The notes: generated by a model not told the origin, from the letters alone. A stretch of 52,630 bases of DNA from Gammaproteobacteria bacterium (GCA_021772915.1 JAJFLB010000034.1:1-52630), one strand, 5' to 3'. Counted from the stretch's first letter, positions 7,975-15,599 are shown. A program made the numbers and translations.

Positions 7975-8847
7975 ATGAAGCATATTTGTATTTCAATTAT
8001 TCTGCTGCTTTCTTTGCTAACTATTAGCAGCAGAAGTTATAGTCGAGATGAACTTCCAATCCTGGAAGGCCCCTATCTCGGGCAAAAGCCGCCGGGCATG
8101 ATGGCGGAGCCCTTTGCACCCGGCATTATCTCCAGAGAAGGCTGGGAGCTAGAGGGCGTGTTCGCACCCGGCATGAAAGAATTTTACTTCACCACAGCAG
8201 GCGGCAAATACACACGCCCCACCGTTATCGGCTTCCGCCAGCAAAACAATGTCTGGAAGAAATACATTGAATTCACGCGGAACGGTGAAGTTGTGCTATC
8301 GCCAGACGGCACGCGCATGCACATGGCGAAAGGTTACAAGGACCGCATGGGCGACGGCTGGTCAGAACGCAAAAGCCTTGGCCCCATGTTTGACCGAGAG
8401 GATTGGGGCATTATGCGCCTGTCAGCCTCAGCAAAAGGCACCTATGTTTTTGATGACTATAAAAGCAATGGTGTGATCCGCATCTCAACGCTCAAGGACG
8501 GCAAGCGCCAAGCACCTACACTAATGGACCCGATGGTCAACACTGGCAAATTGACAGCCCATCCCTTTATCGCCCCAGACGAAAGCTACCTGATTTGGGA
8601 TAGCGAGCGGGAAGGCGGCTACGGGGACTCTGATCTTTATATTAGTTTCCGACAAAAGGATGGTTCATGGGGCCCTGCGATCAATATGGGCGACAAGGTC
8701 AATTCCGATAAATGGGATGCCTATGCGAGCGTCACCCCTGACGGCAAGTACATACTCTTCAACAGAGCCATAGATGACGATAATGATAATGTGGATATCT
8801 ACTGGGTGGATGCAAAAATTATTGAGAATCTCAGGCCCAAATCATAA
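7975..8847 (+). CDS. Exported PD40 (TolB-like) beta-propeller protein
   Basis: The 290-residue protein has a signal peptide (MKHICISIILLLSLLTISSRSYS) and repeated PD40/WD40-like blades: VVLSPDGTRMHMA, PFIAPDESYLIWDSER and ASVTPDGKYILFNRA. The blade GGYGDSDLYISFRQKDGSWGPAINMGDKVNS is typical of the family. AAAAGGG before ATG 7975 supports this start over 7930. Periplasmic and probably binding or scaffolding. It is one of the longest cassette genes here, and its base composition is richer in GC than its neighbours, suggesting a different source. Confidence 0.8.
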   Translation: MKHICISIILLLSLLTISSRSYSRDELPILEGPYLGQKPPGMMAEPFAPGIISREGWELEGVFAPGMKEFYFTTAGGKYTRPTVIGFRQQNNVWKKYIEFTRNGEVVLSPDGTRMHMAKGYKDRMGDGWSERKSLGPMFDREDWGIMRLSASAKGTYVFDDYKSNGVIRISTLKDGKRQAPTLMDPMVNTGKLTAHPFIAPDESYLIWDSEREGGYGDSDLYISFRQKDGSWGPAINMGDKVNSDKWDAYASVTPDGKYILFNRAIDDDNDNVDIYWVDAKIIENLRPKS

Positions 8848-8850
8848 GCC

Positions 8851-8913
8851 ATATAACAAATCATTAAACGCGGACGTCAGCAAAGCTGACGCCGGTTAAT
8901 TCAAACGTTATAT
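8851..8913 (+). other. attC (63 bp, short subfamily)
   Basis: ATATAAC, GACGTCAGC-AAA-GCTGACGCC hairpin, GTTAATT and core GTTATAT. Confidence 0.9.
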
Positions 8914-8957
8914 GAGCAGTAATGACCGTGAATCACTTTAAACGAGAAGCGAAGATA

Positions 8958-9146
8958 ATGGCATGGTTGCTTCCCGGTTTAGTAGTACTAGCATTGGTCG
9001 CTGGGTTGGTTCTACCAAAGTTTATAGAGCAGAAAGAGAGTGATCGCCCAATTGGCACCGCAATAATGCAAGACTACCGTACGATTTTTCTTTATCTTCG
9101 GGCAGAGACTGATGGTGCAACAGGCATGGAAAGGCCAACCGGGTGA
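8958..9146 (+). CDS. Small single-TM ORF, possibly a broken gene
   Basis: From ATG 8958 the product has one membrane segment (MAWLLPGLVVLALVAGLVLPKF) and a short polar tail that ends out of frame inside the next ORF. Its hydrophobic start resembles that of the GspG-like protein at 5437. The overlap with the DUF3024-like frame suggests a fusion or frameshift in this cassette, so the 3' end is probably not the original one. Confidence 0.4.
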   Translation: MAWLLPGLVVLALVAGLVLPKFIEQKESDRPIGTAIMQDYRTIFLYLRAETDGATGMERPTG

Positions 9147-9324
9147 GAAAATGGAACTTCCGTTTGCCAAGGCGACTTATGTGAAATCCAATGCAGTCTG
9201 GAAAATTTATTGGCAACGTGCGGATTTAAAGTGGCATCGCTACGAGCCAAATTCTGAAGTCAAAAATCTTGAAGGTTTTTTGGCTGTTGTAGAGAAAGAC
9301 GAGTACGGTTGCTTCTATGGGTGA
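9067..9324 (+). pseudogene. DUF3024-like protein, N-terminus missing
   Basis: From just after an in-frame TAA at 9064-9066 the frame reads VRFFFIFGQRLMVQQAW, then LPFAKATYVKSNAVWKIYWQ, then RADLKWHRYEP and finally VVEKDEYGCFYG. The last parts match the conserved end of DUF3024 proteins. Full family members are about 110-130 residues and have an extra N-terminal helix that is absent here. The only ATG (9112) cuts into the domain. It is probably a decayed gene joined to another 5' end. Confidence 0.6.
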
Positions 9325-9333
9325 GCGGGCGGT

Positions 9334-9420
9334 ACATAACAAAACGTTCAAGTGCGTTCCGCCAGCAAGCTGGCTCCACCGGACGCAACTCCGCCGCGCC
9401 CCTTTACTAAGACGTTATGT
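9334..9420 (+). other. attC (87 bp)
   Basis: ACATAAC, GTTCAAG, CCAGCAAGCTGG stem, CTTTACT and core GTTATGT. Confidence 0.9.
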
Positions 9421-9460
9421 GGATGTGGAACAAATGGACGTTCATTGCGTGAGCAAGTAG

Positions 9461-10111
9461 TTGCAAGTCGAGGCGTACACCACCCGCCCGTGCTACGGCG
9501 AGCTTGCGGCCATTCTGCTGATCGGGTTAGCTCACATCCTGGTCGAGATTTCGTATTCGGATCTCATTGCCCGAGGCTACAACGCAGTCGCGTCAATCGC
9601 TGTCATTGTCTACCTCGTGTGGCGCTTCCGACGAACTGCAGGAGTGCTTCGAGTCTGGGGGATGCGGGGTGACAATTTCATTCCGGCGATCCGTGCTCAA
9701 CTCTGGTTTGTAGTGGCAGGAGTGCTGGCCCTACTCGTGTTTGGTGTGATTTCGAATTCACCGTCCTTGCCTGGAGCATTCTGGATGACGATCGCTCTCT
9801 ATCCCGTCTGGGGTGTTGCTCAGCAGTTTGCACTTCAGAACTTTATCGCCAAGAATCTTTCCTGCGTTCTCCCAAACCGTCTCGGCCTGGCGGTCGGGGC
9901 ATCGGCCCTCTTTGGAGTCTCACACTATCCCAGACTCGAGTTGGTTGCGTTGACTTTCGTGGGTGGAATCTTCTTCACGCTTATCTACAGAAAGTTCCCG
10001 AACCTGTGGGCGGTGGGCATCGCCCACGGTGTACTCGGTTCTCTGGTGGTTTACATCGTACTCAAAGAAGATCCCGGGACGGCGATAATTAGCTACCTAA
10101 CGGGGGGCTAG
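9461..10111 (+). CDS. CPBP-family membrane protein with altered catalytic motif
   Basis: The 216-residue protein has six or seven membrane segments and the layout of CPBP/ABI intramembrane proteases. At the place of motif 1 (EExxxR) it reads VAQQFALQNF with Gln121-Gln122. Motif 2 FGVSH (His155) is kept, and motif 3 is HGVLG (His189). Loss of both Glu suggests it is not a normal glutamic endopeptidase. The start is uncertain: TTG 9461 follows an in-frame TAG, and no good ribosome site is visible. An ATG in the attC core (9417) opens a different frame that ends after 11 codons. The gene may have lost its original 5' end. Confidence 0.7.
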   Translation: MQVEAYTTRPCYGELAAILLIGLAHILVEISYSDLIARGYNAVASIAVIVYLVWRFRRTAGVLRVWGMRGDNFIPAIRAQLWFVVAGVLALLVFGVISNSPSLPGAFWMTIALYPVWGVAQQFALQNFIAKNLSCVLPNRLGLAVGASALFGVSHYPRLELVALTFVGGIFFTLIYRKFPNLWAVGIAHGVLGSLVVYIVLKEDPGTAIISYLTGG

Positions 10112-10130
10112 TATCCTTGGCGGAGAGACC

Positions 10131-10150
10131 ACATAACTGGTACGTTATAT
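10131..10150 (+). other. Collapsed attC (20 bp)
   Basis: ACATAAC-TGGTAC-GTTATAT: the R'' box is fused directly to the last part of L' and the R' core. Deletion between the TAAC of R'' and the TAAC of L' would give exactly this. It should not fold as a normal attC hairpin. Same architecture as 18538-18557. Confidence 0.65.
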
Positions 10151-10226
10151 GGTACAGACGGCATATCGGAACGGAAAGTGCGATGCGGATTAGATGCCAC
10201 GCCAATCCCGACGAGAGGGATTGAAC

Positions 10227-11012
10227 ATGCGAACTCTACTTTGTTGCCTTCTGGTCTCGTCTGTCGCAATAGCCGATGAAATATATACGGTCAAGCGAGG
10301 TGGCGAAGTGATCGATGTTACCTCCATACATAGGTGTTTTCCGCCACAAACAAGGAATGGCATAGTAAGAATTAATTGCTCGGCATTCGACGGGCCCGTG
10401 TACTTCTTCGATGAATCGACTAGAGAGAATATTTCGATCTGTCCCTTCTGGGGCTGCGACCTTCTTGATGACGATGAGAAGAAACAGACATGCAGAACGG
10501 AATGCCCCCCGAAGCAATGGCCATTAGAAGTTCCAGATTGCGATAAGCAATTTGTCGAAAGTATTTTGGGAACTTGGCGCCTTGAATCAACTGTATCGCC
10601 AGGTGGCTTAGCGAAGAACCATGGCGGTTGGAGCATGACAATTGCCGCTGACTCAATGCTTTTCGATTTCTACAAAATCGTACAGATCGAACGCTCGTTT
10701 GCAGTCATCCACAACAAAAACCGGCAATACATATTGGAGCAAAAAGACGAGACTGGGGAAACCGAGACGATAAACATCAAGCTCATGCCGTGCGGCTTAA
10801 TGGTAGATTCCGAAGCGGTGTGCTCTGCTTTTTGCGAGAATTTCCTTGATGAATTTTCAGAGGAGGATCGCCGCATCATCATATTAAAGCTGTTATCAGA
10901 TGCTTTCGATGATAGTACGGTTGAAGAAATCATCAAGCGCTCCGCTGAGGAGCGGGGTCAGCATCCGGTCTTTCAGAACCATAGTTTCTTCCGCGAAGTT
11001 ATCACCGACTGA
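10227..11012 (+). CDS. Exported Cys-rich hypothetical protein
   Basis: The 261-residue protein has signal peptide MRTLLCCLLVSSVAIADE (cleavage near residue 16-18) and about 14 cysteines, mainly in the first half (HRCFPP, VRINCSAF, ICPFWGCDLL, TCRTECPPKQW, VPDCDKQF). Disulfide bonds in the periplasm are likely. A later stretch GTWRLEST...AKNHGGWSMTI looks lipocalin-like, but I cannot assign a family. GAGGGA upstream supports ATG 10227; the 10194 start lacks a signal-peptide N-terminus. Confidence 0.65.
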   Translation: MRTLLCCLLVSSVAIADEIYTVKRGGEVIDVTSIHRCFPPQTRNGIVRINCSAFDGPVYFFDESTRENISICPFWGCDLLDDDEKKQTCRTECPPKQWPLEVPDCDKQFVESILGTWRLESTVSPGGLAKNHGGWSMTIAADSMLFDFYKIVQIERSFAVIHNKNRQYILEQKDETGETETINIKLMPCGLMVDSEAVCSAFCENFLDEFSEEDRRIIILKLLSDAFDDSTVEEIIKRSAEERGQHPVFQNHSFFREVITD

Positions 11013-11056
11013 CAGATCATCGGAAAGGAGTCGTTCGGAGAGCTAGTGGTGGCAAC

Positions 11057-11152
11057 ATATAACAAATCGTTCAAGTACGTACCGGGCCTGCGGCCCTCCA
11101 CCAGACCCAAGAAGTCTGCGCCCTTTTGGGCCGCTTTACTAAGACGTTATTT
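11057..11152 (+). other. attC (96 bp)
   Basis: ATATAAC, GTTCAAG, GGGCCTGCGGCCC stem, CCCAAGAAG arm, CTTTACT and core GTTATTT. Confidence 0.9.
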
Positions 11153-11177
11153 TTCAGGAACCACACCGGTTAACAGG

Positions 11178-11186
11178 TGCTATAAT
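11178..11186 (+). promoter_or_regulatory. Extended -10 promoter of the phd/parE cassette
   Basis: TGCTATAAT is a perfect extended -10 (TGnTATAAT) 33 bases before the antitoxin ATG, with no obvious -35. Toxin-antitoxin cassettes commonly carry their own promoter because they must be expressed anywhere in the array. Confidence 0.6.
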
Positions 11187-11218
11187 CAGGTCTAATTGTT
11201 AATGTTTGGAGATCTGCC

Positions 11219-11488
11219 ATGCAAGTCAAATTCTCAGAAGATGTTGTGCCTTTGTCTGATTTAAAGGTAAACCCTGGAAAAATCGTAACCAGAGCAAATG
11301 ACAACAAACGTCCAATTCTAGTGACTAGCCGTGGTCGAGGTGTGGCCGTAGTTCAGGGGCTGGAGGAATATGAAATACTTGAAGAGAAAGTGGCGTTCAT
11401 GCAAGCCGTCACACAGGGGTTGGTGGAAGTACAAGAAGGGAAAACTACTGAGCTAACTGAGGCAAAGAGGATTTTGGGCCTCAAATAG
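11219..11488 (+). CDS. Phd/YefM-family antitoxin
   Basis: The 89-residue protein has the Phd/YefM layout: KFSEDVVPLSDLKVNPGKIV, RPILVTSRGRGVAVVQGLEEYE, then a C-terminal helix that would wrap the toxin. It neutralises the downstream ParE/RelE-like toxin and should autorepress its promoter. GGAG upstream supports ATG 11219. The stop overlaps the toxin start. Confidence 0.9.
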   Translation: MQVKFSEDVVPLSDLKVNPGKIVTRANDNKRPILVTSRGRGVAVVQGLEEYEILEEKVAFMQAVTQGLVEVQEGKTTELTEAKRILGLK

Positions 11489-11775
11489 TGAAAATTTCTC
11501 TCACTGACTCAGCCATAAAAGACCTTCGAGAATTACAGGCCTATTACGAAGAGCAATTGGTACCACAAGTAGGGACAACGTTTGTCACAGAGATTCTCGA
11601 CCGAATAGAAACGCTCACAGACAATCCGGATATTGGCAGGATTGTTCCAGAATTTGATGCCGAAAATATTCGTGAGCTAATCCATAAGCCATTTCGGGTG
11701 GTCTATCTTAGAGAGTCGTCGTCCATCTTTATCATCAGGGTGTGGCGTACTGAGAGAAATCTAGAACTGCCATGA
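11488..11775 (+). CDS. ParE/RelE-superfamily toxin
   Basis: The 95-residue toxin starts with GTG 11488, overlapping the antitoxin TAG (ATAGTG), so translation is coupled. Family markers are LTDSAIKDLRELQAYYEEQ, the repeated short helix PDIGRIVPEF, IHKPFRVVYL and the C-terminal IIRVWRTERNL. Members either poison gyrase (ParE) or cleave ribosome-bound mRNA (RelE); the sequence alone does not decide. Confidence 0.88.
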   Translation: MKISLTDSAIKDLRELQAYYEEQLVPQVGTTFVTEILDRIETLTDNPDIGRIVPEFDAENIRELIHKPFRVVYLRESSSIFIIRVWRTERNLELP

Positions 11776-11786
11776 GTGGAGATGAA

Positions 11787-11882
11787 ACATAACAAATCGT
11801 TCAAGTTCGTTCCGGCGCTACGCGCCTCCACCGGACATAAAACTGCTGCGCAGTTTTACGCCGGTTAACTCAAACGTTATGT
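11787..11882 (+). other. attC (96 bp)
   Basis: ACATAAC, GTTCAAG, GGCGCTACGCGCC stem, AAAACTGC/GCAGTTTT stem, GTTAACT and core GTTATGT, which contributes the next start codon. Confidence 0.9.
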
Positions 11883-12234
11883 GAGTAAGGCGGAAAATTT
11901 GAGACCACTGGAACTAGCCAAGAAGTTTATGGGGATTTTCTTTTCGGGACAGCATTTGGATGAGCTGGGCTCTTTGTTATCCAACGAATTTACGTTTGAG
12001 GGGCCGCTATATAAATTCGATAATGGCCTCGATTATATCGAGTCACTGAAAGACGCTCCGCCAATAGAATTTCAATACTCCGTAATAGCAGAATATGAAA
12101 ATGAATTATCCGCCTGCTTGGTATACCAGTTTTCAAAGCCTGGTATTTCAGTGCCAATGGCTCAACAGTTTGAGATTACCAATGGAAAAATCAGTCATAT
12201 ACAACTCATTTTTGATTCTAGAAATTTCACATAA
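11881..12234 (+). CDS. SnoaL/NTF2-like protein
   Basis: The 117-residue cassette protein starts at GTG 11881, whose first bases belong to the attC core; ATG 11879 is out of frame and closes at once. The NTF2-like pattern is clear: LELAKKFMGIFFSGQHLDELGSLLS (helices), NEFTFEGPLYKF..GLDYIESLKD, and three C-terminal strands ending ITNGKISHIQLIFDSR. Such proteins bind small molecules or act as isomerases or hydrolases; substrate unknown. Cytoplasmic. Confidence 0.75.
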   Translation: MSKAENLRPLELAKKFMGIFFSGQHLDELGSLLSNEFTFEGPLYKFDNGLDYIESLKDAPPIEFQYSVIAEYENELSACLVYQFSKPGISVPMAQQFEITNGKISHIQLIFDSRNFT

Positions 12235-12325
12235 CAAAGCGTTAAAGTACGTTACGCCAGCAAGCTGGCTCCACCGGGCCCAAAAAGGCTGCGCCTTTTT
12301 GGGCCGCTTAACTTAATCGTTATGC
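12229..12325 (+). other. attC (97 bp)
   Basis: ACATAAC, GTTAAAG, CCAGCAAGCTGG stem, CCCAAAAAGG/CCTTTTTGGG stem, CTTAACT and core GTTATGC. Its TTA supplies the stop of the inverted parE. Confidence 0.9.
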
Positions 12326-12634
12326 CTTTTGAATGTGCTTCCCAACATCCACTTGCTTGTGCAGGACGCGAATAATTTCTATCACTTCAGATTTTCTGTA
12401 ATAAATTACATGGGAGCCTTGTTGAAAGCTTCGATAACCAGCGAGTACATGCGAGCGGTCTTTTCCGATCTTTGGATTTTCTGCAATCAAATTGAAAGCT
12501 TCGTCTAGTTGTTTCAAGTAGTGGTTTCTTTGGCTTCGACCCCATTTCAATTCTGTGTACTGGCCGATTTGGAGAAGGTCGTATCTGGCTTTCTCAGTTA
12601 CCTTGAATTTGTCATTCACCGACTGTTGCTTCAT
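12320..12634 (-). CDS. parE: ParE-family toxin (inverted in the cassette)
   Basis: The 104-residue toxin (FKVTEKARYDLLQIGQYTELKWG, AFNLIAENPKIGKDRSHVLAGYRSFQQGSHVIYYRK, IIRVLHKQVDVGKHI) matches ParE, which inhibits DNA gyrase. It is encoded against the array direction, so it cannot be driven by promoters to the left. It overlaps the end of parD by 23 bases. Its TAA is provided by the R' core of the previous attC. Confidence 0.88.
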   Translation of the reverse strand: MKQQSVNDKFKVTEKARYDLLQIGQYTELKWGRSQRNHYLKQLDEAFNLIAENPKIGKDRSHVLAGYRSFQQGSHVIYYRKSEVIEIIRVLHKQVDVGKHIQKA

Positions 12635-12857
12635 TCAGCTCTGCAACAATCGAATCGTATGAATAATCTACAAAGCCACTTTGCTCGCCCTCATGCAAAG
12701 CTTCCCGGAGTAATTCCAATTTGGTTTCGTTTTCTTCCAATAACCTCAGGCCAGCCCTGACTACTTCGCTAGCTGATCCAAAACGACCAACGCTCAACTG
12801 CCGAGCAATAAAATCGTCAAAGTGCTCGCCCAATGTAATACTTGTATTTCTTGACAT
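12612..12857 (-). CDS. parD: ParD-family antitoxin (inverted in the cassette)
   Basis: The 81-residue ribbon-helix-helix protein (NTSITLGEHFDDFIARQLSVGRFGSASEVVRAGLRLLEENE) has a C-terminal toxin-binding tail. It is upstream of and overlaps parE, the normal ParDE order. ParD neutralises ParE and represses the operon. Confidence 0.9.
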   Translation of the reverse strand: MSRNTSITLGEHFDDFIARQLSVGRFGSASEVVRAGLRLLEENETKLELLREALHEGEQSGFVDYSYDSIVAELNEATVGE

Positions 12858-12876
12858 TGCTTATACTCGTGATTTA

Positions 12877-12901
12877 TACCAATATATACCTAAATATGGT
12901 A
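12877..12901 (-). promoter_or_regulatory. Candidate parDE promoter/operator
   Basis: AT-rich stretch with inverted TACCA (12877-12881) and TGGTA (12897-12901) and repeated TACC boxes just upstream of parD. An operator for ParD here is plausible, but the repeat is imperfect. Confidence 0.35.
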
Positions 12902-12906
12902 CACAG

Positions 12907-12993
12907 GCATAACAAGTCGTTCAAGTACGTTGCGGCAGCGAGCTGGTTCCACCGGACGTGGCTTCGCCACGCCGCTTAACTCAGACGTTAGGC
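12907..12993 (+). other. attC (87 bp)
   Basis: GCATAAC, GTTCAAG, CAGCGAGCTGG arm, GTGGCTTCGCCAC stem, CTTAACT and core GTTAGGC. Confidence 0.9.
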
Positions 12994-13000
12994 GGCGCGG

Positions 13001-13702
13001 ATGACACTTCACCTCCATCACATCTTCGTTTGCACATCCGAAGGCGGGCGAGAAGCTGAAGCTCTGTTGGATGTAGGTCTTGTCGAGGGCTCGCCGAACA
13101 TACATCCTGGTCAGGGCACGGCGAACCGAAGGTTCTTTTTTGAAAGCGGCTTCTTGGAATTGCTATGGGTTCACGATGAACGTGAGGCACAGTCGGCGCT
13201 CACGGCGCCTACTAAACTTTGGGATCGATGGGCCGAGCGCGGCAGGACTGCTAATCCGTTTGGCATATGTTTCTCTTCTTCACAAGGGGTAGAATCCAAC
13301 CTGCCGTTCGCTTCCTGGGCGTATCGGCCTTCCTACCTATCCGAGGAACGCTACATTCTGTTCGCCGATAAGCTACCACTATCGGAGCCTGAGGTTTTCG
13401 CACTGAGTTGGCCCCAAGATCAGTGGTCACCTAAGGCGGAGCCGATGTGTCATCCGCTCGGGCTTTACGAAATGCGATCCGTGTCGGTTGGCTTGCCCGA
13501 CCCGACTTCTATCTCCGATCCACTGAGTGAAATCAGAGATGCCGGGCTCGTGAAGATTCACCGCAGCATCGCGCCAGAGCTTGTCATTGGGTTCACATCT
13601 CAGCAAGAAGTTCAGCATAGTGTTCCTGCGCTCGGACTCTCTTTGGTCGGGCGGCCAGCGCCGGTTAGTTCAAACGTTATGCAAATCAAGCGGAGACAGT
13701 AG
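13001..13702 (+). CDS. Glyoxalase-like (VOC superfamily) protein reading through attC
   Basis: The 233-residue protein begins TLHLHHIFVCTSEGGREAEALLD and continues GQGTANRRFFFESGFLELLWVHD, matching the Glyoxalase_3-like group (PF13468 type). The conserved core ends near residue 205. The frame lost its stop at the R'' box (GCATAGT in place of GCATAAC), runs through the whole attC, crosses the R' core and ends in the next cassette (APVSSNVMQIKRRQ). Substrate unknown; cytoplasmic. High GC for this array. Confidence 0.75.
   Translation: MTLHLHHIFVCTSEGGREAEALLDVGLVEGSPNIHPGQGTANRRFFFESGFLELLWVHDEREAQSALTAPTKLWDRWAERGRTANPFGICFSSSQGVESNLPFASWAYRPSYLSEERYILFADKLPLSEPEVFALSWPQDQWSPKAEPMCHPLGLYEMRSVSVGLPDPTSISDPLSEIRDAGLVKIHRSIAPELVIGFTSQQEVQHSVPALGLSLVGRPAPVSSNVMQIKRRQ
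13615..13682 (+). other. attC (68 bp, degenerate R'')
   Basis: GCATAGT, CTGCGCTCGGAC arm, GCCAGCGCCGGTTAGTT and core GTTATGC. The mutated R'' opens the frame of the upstream gene. Confidence 0.7.
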
Positions 13703-13703
13703 C

Positions 13704-14288
13704 ATGGTCAGTGAATGGGATGAATAAGCAGATGGCTGGGACAGTGATGAGTCCGCAGCGCTCTATTCAAAAGAAGCATTTAACTCTCTTTCAAACATAG
13801 CAAATGTGGAAAATTCGAACCTGCTTGATTTTGGTTGTGGAACTGGTCTGCTGACAGAGAAATTATCACCGATCGCAAATCATATCGTCGCGTTGGATAC
13901 TTCATCCAAAATGCTGACTGTATTAACTGGTAAGAATCTTCCCAATGTGACGACGATAATGGGACCCCTATCTGCAAAGCTCATCGCTGAGAGTCAATCA
14001 CTCAATAAAGGGTTTGATGTCATTGTTGCTTCGTCTGTGTGTGGATTCCTATCTGCCTACGAGGCAACGCTCTCTTTACTCAAATCTATGCTGAATCCTT
14101 CGGGGACGTTTGTGCAATGGGATTGGCTGTCTCAAGATGAAAAATCAGATTTTGGTCTTAGCGAAGAGAGGGTCATTTCCGCCTATGAGAAATCGGGTCT
14201 GACCTTGGTGGCTTTAACTCAGCCCTTTTCTCTTTCCGGTAGAAACGTCGCCATGCCTGTGCTTATGGGAGTGGCAAGAAATGCATAG
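13704..14288 (+). pseudogene. SAM-dependent methyltransferase gene with stop at codon 8
   Basis: From ATG 13704 (GGAGACAG upstream) the frame reads MVSEWDE, TAA (13725-13727), then ADGWDSDESAALYSKEAF and continues intact to 14288. Relatives start WDxYAxxWD, so TAT to TAA at Tyr8 is the likely lesion. The rest has the class I motif LLDFGCGTGLLTEKLSP (about residues 41-57 of the restored protein) and IVALDTSSKML. Re-initiation at ATG 13806 would drop the first helix. The restored length is 194 residues. Substrate unknown. Confidence 0.8.
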
Positions 14289-14362
14289 CAAGGCGTTCAA
14301 GTACGTTCGCTACGCTCACCGGACACAGCTACCGCTGCGCCCGCTTAACTAAAACGTTATCT
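14283..14362 (+). other. attC (80 bp, degenerate R'')
   Basis: GCATAGC, GTTCAAGTACGTTCGC, CCGGACACAGC, CTTAACT and core GTTATCT. Shortened left arm relative to the main subfamily. Confidence 0.8.
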
Positions 14363-14371
14363 AGCTTGGAA

Positions 14372-14831
14372 ATGATGCGCTATTTACTCTTTGCAATATT
14401 AGCCTTACCCAACTTGTCGAGCGGTGATAGCTGGGTGCAGGCAACAACCTCCGGTGAATTGAGCCCGGATGCGGAGCGACTTGTTCGAATCATTCCCGGA
14501 AATTCCTGGGGTGATACATACGGTTTTTCTGGCGCAAAGAAGGGTGCATACGCTCGTGCAATCTATTACGAGCGCACTGGTGAAGATCAATACAACCGTT
14601 GCGACGTGATCGCTATGGCCATTCCTCGACCCACCGAATCCATGGGATCACCTCACTTCCTTGGCGAGGGTTGAGTTTGAGTTTATGGGGTTCTCTGAGA
14701 TGGAGCCGGTCTTGGCTGAAGGTATGAACATATCCGAAGAGTACCAGGAGACGAGCTTACGCCGGTGCTACGACCAGATCGACTCGATTGCTCAGAAGTG
14801 GTATCCAGACGCAACGACATTCAAGGGGTAA
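14372..14831 (+). pseudogene. Exported hypothetical protein, frameshifted
   Basis: The first frame starts at ATG 14372 with signal peptide MMRYLLFAILALPNLSSGDSW and stops at 14674. A second frame, open from before 14620, carries ARVEFEFMGFSEMEPVLAEGMN, then TSLRRCYDQIDSIAQKWYPD, to TAA 14829-14831, directly before the next attC remnant. The two halves look like one protein of about 150 residues broken by a frameshift near 14620-14660. Family unknown. Confidence 0.55.
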
Positions 14832-14865
14832 AATCGATTCACTCAACCTCTGTCACGCTTCCGCC

Positions 14866-14895
14866 TCATATAGGTTAGTGATCTCAACGTTATAC
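14866..14895 (+). other. attC remnant (right side only)
   Basis: TATAGGTTAGTGATCTCAACGTTATAC keeps a TTAG-like L' and core GTTATAC (14889-14895). A proper left arm is not recognisable. Confidence 0.4.
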
Positions 14896-14914
14896 AGAAA
14901 AAAAGGATGAAAAA

Positions 14915-15364
14915 ATGAACGATTATCACATCGCCCAAATTAATATTGCTCAGGCAGTGGCTCCAATGGATTCTAAGATAATGGAAGGATTCGTTGGTCG
15001 ACTTGATGAAATCAACGCATTGGCAGATAGTTCCGAAGGCTTTGTTTGGAGACTTCAAGACGAAGGAGGGGATGCAACATCTATCCAAGCGTATGATAAT
15101 TCAAATATCATTATAAACATGAGCGTGTGGAACAACATCACCCATTTAAAATCCTTCGTCTACAAATCAGCACATGTAGAGCTAATCCGAGATCGGGATG
15201 CATGGTTTAGTAAAATTGCAGCTTTCCATATGGTGCTGTGGTGGATTCCAGTAGGTCATATTCCTACTGTTGAAGAGGGTAAGGAGAAATTGGATGTCCT
15301 TGAGAAAAATGGACCAAGCCCTAGAGCATTTACATTTGCTAAATCATTTGAGCCAACGGTATAA
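14915..15364 (+). CDS. DUF3291 family protein
   Basis: The 149-residue protein matches DUF3291: MNDYHIAQINIAQAVAPMDS, then GFVGRLDEINALADSSEGFVWRL, then MSVWNNITHLKSFVYKSAH, and a conserved WFSKIAAFHMVLWWIPVGHIPT. The fold is ferredoxin-like (dimeric alpha-beta barrel), as in many small oxygenases and stress proteins; activity unknown. AAAAAGGATG upstream supports the start. Stop lies in the next attC. Confidence 0.85.
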   Translation: MNDYHIAQINIAQAVAPMDSKIMEGFVGRLDEINALADSSEGFVWRLQDEGGDATSIQAYDNSNIIINMSVWNNITHLKSFVYKSAHVELIRDRDAWFSKIAAFHMVLWWIPVGHIPTVEEGKEKLDVLEKNGPSPRAFTFAKSFEPTV

Positions 15365-15436
15365 CAAGGCAAATCACACGGAAGTCAAAACCGCCGCTTC
15401 GCTCTGGTTTCGCCTCCGGTGTTTGTGGCGTTAGGT
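15359..15436 (+). other. attC (78 bp, foreign subfamily)
   Basis: GTATAAC...AAATCACACGG left, CCGGTGTTTGTG right, core GTTAGGT. Its arms pair with each other but lack the GTTCAAG/CTTAACT boxes of the other sites, suggesting a cassette from another source. Confidence 0.75.
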
Positions 15437-15443
15437 ACCTGAA

Positions 15444-15599
15444 ATGTCGCAACATACATCAGAGATTTTGGAAATCATTTCGGCGAGCGCTATCGTGTTG
15501 TCGCTGATTTTTGTTGCAGTCGACTCTCCTACTGGGAAGGATGTTGAGAAGCTGCATTCATTTCAAAGTACGTTCCGCCAGCAAGCTGGCGCCGCTTAA
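15444..15599 (+). CDS. Small single-TM ORF
   Basis: The 51-residue ORF (MSQHTSEILEIISASAIVLSLIFVAVDSP...) has one hydrophobic segment, about residues 10-26. It ends in the TAA of CTTAACT, so its last 15 residues (STFRQQAGAA) are attC-encoded. It could be a real micro-membrane protein or a truncated gene. Confidence 0.4.
   Translation: MSQHTSEILEIISASAIVLSLIFVAVDSPTGKDVEKLHSFQSTFRQQAGAA

Noticed and set aside
9352-9672. 106-codon + strand ORF overlapping the CPBP-like gene
   Set aside because: Begins in attC and has Arg/Pro-rich composition typical of a shadow frame; the membrane protein frame is clearly the coding one.
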